Below are positions 18,362 to 29,400 of a stretch of 29,896 nucleotides of DNA, one piece after another. Source of the stretch: Ophiosphaerella korrae (Eukaryota > Ascomycota > Dothideomycetes > Pleosporales > Phaeosphaeriaceae); contig JALNQF010000441.1 in the NCBI GenBank assembly GCA_028456385.1, forward strand, positions 1 to 29,896, written 5' to 3'. Below the pieces are notes generated by a model, which saw only the letters and a list, made by a program, of their open reading frames with translations, did no database searches and was not told the DNA's origin. The number at the start of each line of letters is the position of its first letter. The stretch's first letter is position 1. A program made the translations under genes and the position numbers.

Positions 18362-21300
18362 TTAGATCTGCCAAGGTTTAAAGACAGTTACTAATACCTT
18401 ACCAGACGCAAGCCCTAGAGCAAGAGTATTTTCGTGAAGGGCCGAACTGCTTACTTCGTAGTCTGGAGGAAGCTTGAGTAATTTTTTTTTATCCTAATAT
18501 ATCTAACCCTTTCTAACTAATATCTGCTTTACGCGTTGTCTTTGTAGAGGATCTTTATCTTTACTTGTATTGAGACATAGTAGACTATTGCTTGTCTGAA
18601 GATACTGCGCATTATGCGAAAAAGATATTCTGTCGATGCGCACGCTGATATCAAACGTTTGTAAATTCGCTCCCGTAGATAGCTCTTATAGCTTTACCGT
18701 CAAGTCTCCAGAAGCGGATGCTAGAACCTTACCATCTGGAGAGAATGCGACAGCCTAGACGAAAGCGGTATGGCCTTTAAGCGTCTGTAGCACCGCTGTT
18801 GCGGCTGGATCCTATATTTTTAATGTTGCATCTGCCGATGCAGAAGCCAGAACGCGACCGCTAGGAGAGAATACAATGGCCTAGACAGGGGCCTAGTGAC
18901 CCTCAAGTGTTCCTACAGCGGTGCTAAAAGCCAGATTCTAAATTTTTACCGTAGAATCTTCTGACGCTGATGCCAGCAAGTTACTAATCGAAGAGAATGC
19001 GAGGGCGCTAACAAAAGCCCGGTGACCTTTAAATACTTGTGCCAATTTTCTGGCAGTGAGGTCCTATAACCTTACTGTGGAGTCTTCTGATGTGGATGCC
19101 AGTAACTTTAGGTCTGGAGAGAATGTGACGGCGCTAATATCGTCCTGATGGCCTTTGAACGTGCGCAAAGTCACCCCGGTGGCTGAATCCTATACCTTTA
19201 CTATTTGATCCCATGATCTAGACGAAAGTAGTTTACCATTCGAAGAGAATGTGATAGTACTAACGTCTTTTATATGACGCTCATGTGTTAGCGGAGCTGC
19301 GTCAGAATATAAATCCTATACCCTTGCTGTTATATCACCTGATACAGATACCAGTAAGTTGCTATTGGGAGAGAAAATAATACGCTTGATGTCCTGACTG
19401 TGACCTTCTAGTGACTGTAGAAGTGTTCCTGTATTAGGGTTCTAGATTTTTATTGTTTTGTCTCCTGATGCAGACGCTAGAATCTTGCCGTTTGGAGAGA
19501 ATGCGACATCGCTGAGAGAGAGCTGGTGACCTTCCAAGGTATGGAGCGCGGCTCCGTTCGCTGGATCCTATATTCTTACTGTTTTATCTACTGATGCAGA
19601 CGCAAGCATATTTCCATTAGGAGAAAATGAGATGGCAAGAACTGGATTCGAATGGCCTTTAAATATCTGAAGGACTTTTCTAGTAGCTAAGTCCTAAATT
19701 TTCACTGTCTGATCATAAGACCTAGAGGCTAATAGTTTCTTATTGGGAGAGATAGCAATGACTCTAGCAGTAACCTTGTGGCCTTTAAGTATTTTCAGAT
19801 TATCGCCTGCAACTAGATCCCATACTCTAATTGTTAGGTCGGTAGATGTAGATACTAGTATGTTGAGAACTGGGGAGAATAAGAGATCGCGGACACAGCC
19901 TTCGTGACCACTAAGTATCTTTCTTGCTTCCTATGTCGTTGCATCCCATAGCCGTATGATTTTATCGTCCGATGCAGACGCGAGCATTTTTCCGTTAAAA
20001 GAGAATGCAATTGAAGAGACAGTGGCCTCATGGCCCTTAAGCGTCTGTAACATTATTCCAAGTGTCGAATCCTATATCTTTACCGTTTTATCTGCGGACG
20101 AGGATGCTAAAACGCTACTATTAGGTGAGAATTGGACTTTACTCACATAATTCTCGTGGCCCCTAAGTATTTGCAAGGCTGATCCTGTAGTTGGATCTTA
20201 TATTCTTACTGTCGATTCCCCTGCTGCGGACGCTAGTAGTTTACTATTTGGAGAGAATGCGACGCTCTAAACAACGTTTGTATGGCCCTTGAAAGTATAT
20301 AACGCTGAGTCCCAAGTTGGTCGCACCTTTGGTGCTCTAGCGACCCAAACTGGGATTTTATCCTTGAATTGTTTCTTGATAATGCTACTCTCTGGAGAGA
20401 ATAGTAGCGCAGATGAGTATATTTGTAGTGGCGTGTGTTCGATAATATCCTTATAGCTAAGGATTAATCGCTTTCTATTATGGACGAATGCATAAAATTT
20501 AGAGTTTTCACTCGACTTAAAATAATTTAGTCCACTTATTGAGCTTAGCAGCTATACTTACTTCGAGATATGACACTAACGAGCATATGGCAAGGAACGC
20601 TTCGGAAATTTTGCTAACTAAACTTAGGGCTTCAAGCTAATGGAGAAAGTGCTTTGCGAGAAATTCTTGAGCTAGCTCTAAAAGATCTAGTTTGTGCTTA
20701 ACTTGTATCAAATTTTAGACCTAATATAGACAAGCGTATCGTAGACCAAATTCAATTTGGCCTACTTCGCTTATTTTTATGACTTTCCTTTCGTATGTTG
20801 AGAACCTGCTTTCAACATTGAAGATCTCTGGGTCTTTTAGGTCGAGTAGGTTAGTCTTAAGGCCAATACTAGATGTTATTAAAGTTATACATCTCTAGAA
20901 GAGCTTTTTATGCACTACCTCCTCGCAGATGTGGAATGTTGGGTTTGAGCATCGTTGTCCGCTGGTGAGGAAATCACGCAAGGACAAATGAGTTAATTCG
21001 ATGACCGAATTATCTATGTCGGGGACATCTAGAATTGAATTTAGTGAATTCAGATGATCTTTGACAATGTTATCGCTTATTTCGCCCTGTAAAAAATGCA
21101 ATAGAGCCCTCCTTGGAAGAGGCTCAAAGGCGATACTGATAGTTCTAACGATTCGTTTAAAGTCTTCGGAGAATTTCAAAATGTTAGATTTCGCATCCAA
21201 AAGATTACTAGGTATCGTAAACTCTAGAGCGTTTGAGTAGACATTGTCGAGGCTTCCGCTCGAACTGCTCTCAAGAACCCTTCAGAGTTAATCTGCTAGT

Positions 21301-23177
21301 GACTTTCCGCCAGCCCGGATAATTCTGCACGTTGCTGCGGCATGTTGAAACAGATGATTGGACTGCTGTACCAAATGAGTTAATTCTACCTTAGTTGGCT
21401 ACTTATTTAGCTCTGCGATATTGGCAATCACTGTTTCCTTATTTTGCTGATTCTGCTCTGTAAGATACCTCTCTTTGGCACAAAGAAGTTCGCTTTTGTA
21501 ATAGCTAAGAATGTCGGCTTCAATTTCTGCGGCTGGTATTGCAGAGAGGTTATGTTTTATTACGTTATCCTTGAGACGGTTTATACCGTCTAAAATCGTG
21601 GGTGTCTGTCTGCTAGTGATAAGGACCTTGAAGCGGACGAATTTATTGTCTTTTAAACTACCTAGGATCGAGAACAGATCTTGCATTCTATGAGGATCTA
21701 AACACTCGTCTAGAGCATTAAGAATTAAAATGATAGTTGGTGGAACCACCGCTATTGCAATCTCGCTAAGACGAGGGTTCGAACTATTTGCTAGATCCTC
21801 TAATTTCTTAAGCGGACGTTGGATGAGCATTGGCTATTGCTCTTCTAGCGTTTTGCTAGAGATGTGTTGGTCTCTTACAGAAATACTTATCAAATATTTG
21901 AGGATATCCGAATCATTCGCTAGCTGGTAGGCGACGGTACTGACAACTTTCGAGGTGTTGCGTAGTTCTGCATCATATTTTCTAAAGAAAAAGCTAGAGA
22001 TAAGATATCCTTGGTTGTTGAAATACTCGGCAGCTGTGCGAGAAACGGTCGACTTTCCTGAACTAGCCAATCCAAAGATCCAAACGATGTTCGGGGAGAG
22101 CGAGTTCCTGTTCGCCCATTTAGCAAGTTCAATACGTAAACTGACGCGACTTTGGGGAAGACATCGCGTTTTCTTTGAACTATATGCTGCTCTGTCAATG
22201 TAGCGCGAATGGAGACTAAATATAGACATCTCCTCCGTGTAGCTAGATACTAGTTCTTGGAATCGCTAAGGAGGAAGTTAGCCCAACACTGAAAAGCAAA
22301 TTCGGAGGTTTACCTCAACGTCGTTTAGTTGTTGCTTTAGTAATTCGCTCGTAGGGACTTTAGTGAGTTCGATTTTTATTGATTGATGCGATTTTATCCC
22401 ATTATTAAAATACTTAGAGCATTCGATCTCTTGCTCTTTGATGCGGTTGAGTAGGCTACTCTATTTATTTTTTGGGAATGTATTGTTCAAGATCTTATGA
22501 GTTGTATCTTGAAATATATGTCGAATGAAATGAGCTTGGCAAACAAATATGTTAGAATACAATTTGATAATGGCATCTTGCAAGTTCTGGTTTCCTTGAG
22601 AGTCGCATTCCTGTTCAACTACGAGAAAGCGTTGTACGATACTAGAAATTGCTTCGAGAATTTCAAGTATATACTGCTGTTCTTTACAGGGTATTTGCGA
22701 ATACTATAGATACCTAATCAGCACCGTAGAAACTTGGGGTCGCTGTCTGTGGGTTGAAACATATTTGTTCTGCTGGAGCTCTGCACGGTATACTTGTGAC
22801 AAATAAGGAGGATTTCGGGGGTGATATGATATATAGAAAATGAGAAATCTTACACGTAGTCCGAAGTAAAGTGCAGCTAATGCCACGGCAATCTGGGGCT
22901 TTGTGGCAAGTGCTGTGTTGATAAGATCGTTCACAATAGCGACAATACCCACATATTTCTCAACAGTTTCTTGCATATCTGTATTACCTCTCTTGATATT
23001 AATGTCGCACTTGTGTCTGTCGAGCTCCTCCTGCATTTCGCTCAGCTCTGACAAAGCTATGCTACTCAACAACTCGAAACTTGGCTCCAATCCAGCGTTG
23101 GGATTCTGTTCCGCGCTAAAGCCATATTTCGTGCTGCTAAGTTTGGTGCTGCTCAGTATTCTCGCGAAGTTAGTCAT
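18362..23177 (-). pseudogene. NACHT-WD40 (NWD/HET-E-like) NLR, inactivated
   Basis: From the ATG at 23177 there is an N-terminal NWD/NACHT_N-like helical domain (to about 22850), a probable intron (about 22847-22776), more helical sequence, then NACHT: Walker A as GLASSGKS (22073-22050) and Walker B as ILILNALDEC (about 21731-21702; Asn where Asp is usual). A winged-helix-like stretch follows (about 21190-20895) and then 13 WD40 repeats (about 20295-18660). The C-terminal tail matches the HET-E-type ending (LPPDYE, LASGKV) to TAA at 18364-18362. The frame is interrupted by many TAG/TAA codons, for example 21836-21834, two in the tryptophan-rich stretch before the WD40 part near 20720, and 11 of 13 WD tryptophans. 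NLRs of this class sense non-self and trigger incompatibility-type cell death; this copy cannot do so. Its neighbour is a HET-domain gene in the same direction. Confidence 0.9.
18660..20295 (-). repeat. Array of 13 WD40 repeats (coding, mutated)
   Basis: The period is about 126 bases (42 codons). Each unit reads ...GH..xVxxVxFSPxxxxLASxSxDxTVKIWD in family terms. The WD tryptophan is TAG in ten units and TAA in the last one (near 18690); only two neighbouring units (near 19830 and 19950) keep TGG. Because C:G to T:A change at TGG gives TAG, the same lesion recurs at the same position of each unit. Confidence 0.9.
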
Positions 23178-23541
23178 AGGTTCGCGCGACTCTGTTCTCA
23201 AGTAGCAATGTGTATACGCCAAGTGCCAGAGCTGTAAATGCATGAGTCCATGCGCTGCTGGGCCGGGTTGCGCAACTGGCGCCGCTAAGGGGGCCTCTGG
23301 CAGCGTTGAGTCCTACAAACAGCACGTTTTTAGCGATTTTTTTTAAGTTTGCTGCGAGAGTAAAACTAACATAGCCGTTGGTAGCTGCTGACATCATAGA
23401 GAACTTTGAATCAGCGAAAGTCGCGGTCGTTGATGGGGTCGGGGAACAAAAAGAGGAGTGGGGCGACGATTGTAAGAGAACGAACCCCGCGTTTGATGGT
23501 TCGAGCCATAGATAATCTAAGATAGTAATCGGGAGTAGATT
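23178..23541. other. Upstream region of the NLR
   Basis: Should contain the NLR promoter. A minus frame at 23397-23170 overlaps the start but has no recognisable domain. Nothing else is supported. Confidence 0.4.
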
Positions 23542-23778
23542 ACGTAGTTTACAAGCGAGCGGCGCCTACAAGCGAGCGGCGCCCCCAACCAACTTTGCGC
23601 ACCCATCTGATCTTTATGTACGCTGGCTCAACGCCACGCTACTCAGTTAACTTCAAATGAAGAAGATATCCAGCTTGCTATCTCATCTACTGAATCAAAC
23701 CAAATTCAAAACAATTGGCGCGCAAAGTTGATGAGACCCGGCGCTCGCTTGTATCTGGCGCTCGCTTGTAAACCACGT
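23542..23778. mobile_element. MITE-like element with long terminal inverted repeats
   Basis: The left end ACGTAGTTTACAAGCGAGCG and the complement of the right end ACGTGGTTTACAAGCGAGCG match closely. Similarity continues inward for about 60 bases and includes CAACTTTGCGC on both sides. Each end carries a second copy of ACAAGCGAGCG, giving an internal tandem. At 237 bp with no coding capacity this fits a non-autonomous DNA transposon. I could not settle a target-site duplication. It sits between the NLR and the HET gene. Confidence 0.8.
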
Positions 23779-23956
23779 CAACATGATTAGAAACGTATGT
23801 TATATCTTGTATCCCAGAACGCGCCGAATAGTAGTTTACACAAAGTTTATGATAGATATTTGGGCATTTAAAACCCAGCAGTCGACCTCACTACCTAGAA
23901 CGTGTTCCATCGAATGGATGGGATGATTCAACCTCAAACTTAGACCCTCCCTTTGC

Positions 23957-25946
23957 CTATCCAAGCCGAAACTCCCGAAATGATAAAGGCAGTTTCCGCC
24001 TCCACTTATTCACTAGAGAGGTTCTCTCCTTATCTTTGTTGAAAAAACGACTTGAATACAATGGATCGCTACCCCAAATAGCTGCAAGCCCAAAAATCCC
24101 AATTCGTTCCCAGTAATCCTGTTTTTCGTGCAGTAGCAAAAATCTCTCATTGTAAACTGTTTTGCCCTTGGTCAAGAGCATTGCGATACAGTCGAAACTT
24201 CCCTTGATTTTGTTTTTTTTTTTTGACGTCTTCGGGGTTCGAAGGATCTTTGATGATCCACGGGGAAGCTAAAAAAGCGATAGTTCTGTCCCCATCGCTG
24301 ACCATCACCGGAGTAACATCAGCAGCGCCACCGTAATCAACTGTCGGGTCTAACAGTACGCGAACATTGATGTACCAAGACTTAACGATTATAAAACGCG
24401 GAGGTTTTAGGTTTGAAGATGATGAGAGCTGCTTGAACATGGCCTCCCAGACCATATCTATCGTGAACCTTTTGCGATCATTACCCTCGAAATAAACCTC
24501 GATTTCTTGCTTATTTGGACTATCTTGTGGGTTCTGTGTCCAAGGTACCTGCGTCTCGAATGATTTGTCCGATTCGGATTTGCCCTCCGATGCTGTATTT
24601 CTTAACATCATATCTTCATATATAATTGGCCCTACCCATCCTGTCCAAGACCAACTAGGAAATCCCTTGCATCTACTAGGGGCCTTAAGTGTGGATCTCC
24701 AGCAAAGGCCGTATATGAAATCATCTAAAAAGTTTTCGTGAATTGGAACACCCCAAATATGACCGATAGAAGGTGCGACGCTGCGGTACGCATCATACAC
24801 CCCTAAAAAGGCATTCAAAGCATCTGAAGGATATGTGAGCTTACGTTTGGTATACTCAGGAATGAGTTGAGAAAACAGAGACCGAACAGGATGTTCTGGA
24901 GGCCAATGAAGCGTCCCCCTGACGTCTGCGTCATCGGATTTCACGTAAGTCTGGTCATCGGACTCACGAATCCATGATTCAGCGCAGTAAATTAGTGTTT
25001 CGAAATCAGTGAAATATATTTTTCTTCTTGAAAACAGGATTTCTTGATAAGTTCAGCCTCTTTCAGCCCATTTAGACTCGGAAACCTTGAGAAACGGCTG
25101 AGTGTCATAACCCACGAGTTCAAGTCCGTCAAAATTTGTACGAGGTGGAGGGTACCGCCTAGGCAGACTCACTCCTGGGAGGCCGTGTTGTGGATTTTCC
25201 CCGGCTGCAGCAACAATGCACGCTTCAGCACATTTGTATACCCGATCCATCTGAGCAATTTGCGCATCTTTCTCGCTCCCAGCCTGTTGTTCAATACAAT
25301 ATCTATCCACCCAGAGAAATTGGTAGCCTAGACGTAAAGTGACGGTCATTGAGTCTTCAATAGTTTTAGGGAATCCTCCCGTATCTGCGGCTGGCGTCGG
25401 CGGCCCCCAAAGGTAACTCAAAGCAAGATATCGGCATTCTGGCGGGGCAGGTACCACTAGTTTTGACTGGCAATCAATAACCTTTATTGGCGCTTTGAAC
25501 GAAATTGCTTGGTCCCCATAGCAAGATTTGTTGGCTCGATGGGCGTCCCGACAAGCTGCAATGTACTGCCTTATTCGATCGTAGCTTTCAATGAGAGGCG
25601 GAACAGAACGTGCAATCAGAGTAGATGTTCTACCGTTTGTATCTTCAACTGCGGTCCCCAGAGCGATACCTTTCCATTGACTAGGACCATAGTTATGGAA
25701 TGTTAGGGCGCGGTTTTTAGTACTGACTGGCGCAGTAAGCCGTTGCATTGCCGAATCTTCAACCTTTGGGAGGTCCCGAAAGTTAGCTAAGGAGTTGCAG
25801 AAATCGCACGCCTTGTCTGCCGTATGCCATATCCAGTGAGATCCATCGCTTTTACGTGCAGTGTATGCGATATATCTGTTGAGTGCATTAAACCTCCCGG
25901 AAAATGCTCCGCGGAGGTCTGCGTCACGGCAGTTCTCGCATATCAT
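23957..25946 (-). pseudogene. HET-domain protein, nearly intact
   Basis: The start at 25946 gives MICENC, and with a second Cys-x-x-Cys near residue 47 forms the cysteine pair often seen at HET protein N-termini. The HET domain covers about residues 170-260: RYLALSYLWG, FPKTIEDSM, FLWVDRYCIEQ, EKDAQIAQMDRVYKCAEACIVAA. The frame is interrupted once by TGA at 25055-25053 (codon 298), inside AERG-x-TYQE where the family has Trp (TGG to TGA), and once at a run of 12 T (24213-24224), after which the C-terminal part (DYWERIGIFG...) continues in another frame to 23957. Without these two changes the protein would be about 660 residues. HET proteins execute heterokaryon incompatibility cell death. The homopolymer shift may be a sequencing error; the stop is less easily dismissed. 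No introns are needed. Confidence 0.85.
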
Positions 25947-26103
25947 AATGATTGACGACAGTGGAACGGATCAGTTGACGACACAAAACAATAGGCTTGC
26001 AGATACCAACATTTCGCCTTGACGATTACTGTTGGGGGTGGGGCACATGGTCGTCACGTGGCATTGCGGCACTAGCGTGGTAAAGGGCCTTAAGCCCCCC
26101 GGG
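25947..26103. other. Upstream region of the HET gene
   Basis: Short normal-composition stretch between the HET start and repeat A copy 2. Presumably the HET promoter; GTCACGTGGC at 26053-26062 holds an E-box-like CACGTG. No TATA word is convincing. Confidence 0.3.
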
Positions 26104-26315
26104 GGAGGGGACCAGAATCAGGACCCGAACAAAAGAACAATGTTGAAGCATAAGCAGCCTGGGGTACCGGGATTACAATCATGAGCAAGCATGATCAGGC
26201 ATGAGCAGAGCGCGAGCGACCACGAGCGAGCCCCAGTACGGCATAAGCAGTGGCAGTGCAAGACTGAGCACCAATCAGCCGAGGTTGAGCCGAGTAAGAT
26301 TTTGCTAATGTAATG
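26104..26315 (+). repeat. Dispersed repeat A, copy 2
   Basis: Same orientation as 13222-13425, differing by scattered substitutions and a 9-base gap. It retains CA dinucleotides where copy 1 has TA, so it is the less mutated copy. It contains TGAGC/TAAGC words at short intervals. Similarity ends after GCTAATGTAATG. The expected outer end with the TTTTACTT word is not seen after it, so this copy may be truncated at the right. Confidence 0.75.
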
Positions 26316-26439
26316 GTGTCGGCATGTCAACTAACTATAGATTTGCCTCGGTTGAGATGGCAATGCCAAGCTAGGTTTGGCGCGTGCGCAGCTCTAAGCG
26401 AGCTCAACTTAACTTAGCCCTAACACAACATTTTTACAA
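26316..26439. other. Short transition sequence
   Basis: Normal-composition DNA (GGCGCGTGCGCAGC near 26380) that changes abruptly into the AT-rich block at about 26440-26470. No feature recognised. Confidence 0.4.
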
Positions 26440-29400
26440 CACGTTAACATTACGTTTATAATACGTTCCTACGCACATAATATAATACTACTAAAAAATA
26501 GTTTATAAGACTTTAGTATAAAACGTAGGTTAATAAAATATATTATAAAGTTATTCTAATTATATTCTAGTATAACTACTAATATTATATTAACCTAATA
26601 TTAGTACTTTAAGGCTTAGGGCTATTTTAGCTTAATAATAGTAGTAACTTAGTAGTAGAGATTAGAGAGTTATTTTATAGAGCTTTAGTAAGTAATAGTA
26701 TCTATAGAGTAAGAATATATTTATAAAACGTTTTAAGTATATTCTAATTAATATAGTAAAAATTAAGTATAAGAAGTAGCTTAAGAACTTATATTAAAAA
26801 CTAGTATAGATATAGTAATATTATACTATATAAGAATACTAAAGAGTAGATTTACTATAGTATCTTTATACTATTAATAGGTAAGTATATAAAATATATT
26901 TAAAACGTATTCTAATTATATTCTAGATTAGTACTAAAAAGTTATAGAAGAGTATAATTATATATTAGATAAGTAAGTTATTAAGATAGAGTAATAGTGC
27001 TAGCTATATTAGATACTCTCTAAAGATCTACCTAAAATCTACTTATTTAAAATTAGTACTAAAGTAAAATAATTTTAGAAGCTATTTTAAATATATTCTA
27101 ATATAGCTATAGCTTAACTTTAATTATATAAGTAACTATTCTAAGTACTTAGGCTAGGTTATACTTTATAATATATATAAAGAAAATTTTAAGAATAATA
27201 TAACTAGTAAGTATACTAGAATATACTTAAAGCGTATTTTTAATACGTTCTAAGATATAAATTTAATTTTAATATTAATAAATATAGTAATAAAGTAGAA
27301 AGTAGTTAATATTATAAGAATATTAATTAGTAGGAGATTTAGGTATCTTTATACTAGCTATCTTAAAGAAGATCTAAGCTAATTTCTAGTAGATTAGTAG
27401 AACAAGTTTTAATATAGATTAAAACGTATTCTCTAGTAAATAGATAATAAAAAGTTTTAGTTTAGTAGTTTTCTTTAATAAAAGATCTACTATATTATTA
27501 TATAGTTACTTTATATAAAGTTAAAGTACTATCTACTTATATAAAACTTTATAAAAATATACTTTATATTATTATTTTTATTATAAACTTTATATATAAA
27601 AAAGAGATTTTTTTTAGTAAGAAGTTAGTAGTATTTATTTATATTAACCTAAAACGTGTTATAAATATAATATAAAGACGTTTTAATAGATACTTACTTT
27701 TCTTTTAACTTACTTTTACTTTAAGTTATTAGCTTAGTATATTAGTATAAGAATAAGATTCTTAGAAAGAGCTTTATCTAGTAGTAATAGAGTAATCTCC
27801 TCTTCTATATAAAGTTATATATATAACTACTTCTATTATTTTAAAAGAAGTAAGAGAAGAGAAAGTAGATTTAGTATAAAAAAATATATTTTAGAGTTGT
27901 TTATAACACGTTTTATATCTTCTAATTAGCTTCTAAGTTCTTTTTTAGATTCTTTAGTTATTTAGTTATACTTAATAGTTTATTAAAGAGTTACTATAAG
28001 ATAAATTAATAAAGAATATAATTAAAATAAGTTCTAGAACTCTTTTAACTATAAATCTCTAGGTATAACTACTATATAGTAGAAGTAGAGAGTATTAGTA
28101 TTATTAGAAATTAAATATTACCTAGTCTTAATAGACTTAACCTTATATAATAGATAGCCTTACTAGATATAGTAAACTAAAGTACTTTAATTACTAAATT
28201 TCTTCTAGTATAATATTAGAACGTATTATAAATATATATAGATTATATTTAAGTATATACTTTATATAGCTACTTATTATATAAGGTCTACTTTACTCTA
28301 TAAAATAACTTACTAGAATATATAGTATATAAGCTATTAATATTCTTAGCGAATTTAGGTATATATACTAGTAGAGAAGCTAATTTAGTATATCTCTAAT
28401 ATACTAGCTAAACTAGTTTAGAATATATATAAAATATAATCTAGTTATATACTATAAAAAGTAAAATCTTATTCTCTATATTATAAGTAGAGATAAAAGA
28501 AAAAGATAGAGAGAAGTAAGTTATAGTAAATAGAGTTTTTAAGTAAAGAAAATTTTTCTATACTAGAATATATTTAGAATATCTTTAAGTTACGTTTTAA
28601 GCCTCTTTATATTATAATCTAATTTTCTCTTACTTAAATATAAGCTTTTCTTTTTCTAAGTTAAACTTCTCTCTTTCTAACTTAAGTTTTAACTTCTAGA
28701 TCTCTAACTATTCTTGTTTAAACAAAAGTAATTAGCTTAAGAGTAACTAGCTTAAGAGAATAGCTTGTCTTTAGAGAGTTTACGTACTTATTAGGCTAAA
28801 ACGTATTAGTAACGCGTTTTAAATGTATTATAATACTTATATTAGTATAGTAGTTACTTTTAATAGTAACTACGCTAGTAAGCTTAGTAGTAACAATTAT
28901 AGTTAAGTGTATAACTAAACATTTTATAACTTTAAAGCTATCTACTTATTATACTATAGTAGCTCTATAGAGCTTATAGAATTATTTTTATTATCTAAGA
29001 TAATATAAGTATCTTTAAAGTTATTATATTTACGTTCTAAAGCTATTTTAGTATATATATTTCTTTAGTAATAATAATATTTTATACTTCTCTTACGTCC
29101 TCTATTAAGAGAGTATTAAGTACTTAGACTTAAAGTAGTATAATAAGTATAGCGAATACTATACTTATTATAGGCGTTAAACTCCTTTATATCCTAGAAA
29201 TCTATTTAAGCTATACTAAAACGTATTAGTAATATATTATAAACTTATTTCTATAATTTACTTTACTTTTATATAGCTTTAATAAGTAATATATAGATAC
29301 TTATTTAATATCCCTTTTACTTAGCCTATTTAGTAGTATTAGTATATAATTCTAATATATTCTAGACTTCTTTACTTATTTAGCTATAATATTAAACTAA

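Noticed and set aside
18362..23177. Stop-codon reassignment or programmed readthrough to explain many TAG codons in the NLR
   Set aside because: The intact LysM gene ends at ordinary stops, and the TAG codons coincide with TGG positions and are joined by Walker B and other damaging changes; RIP is simpler.
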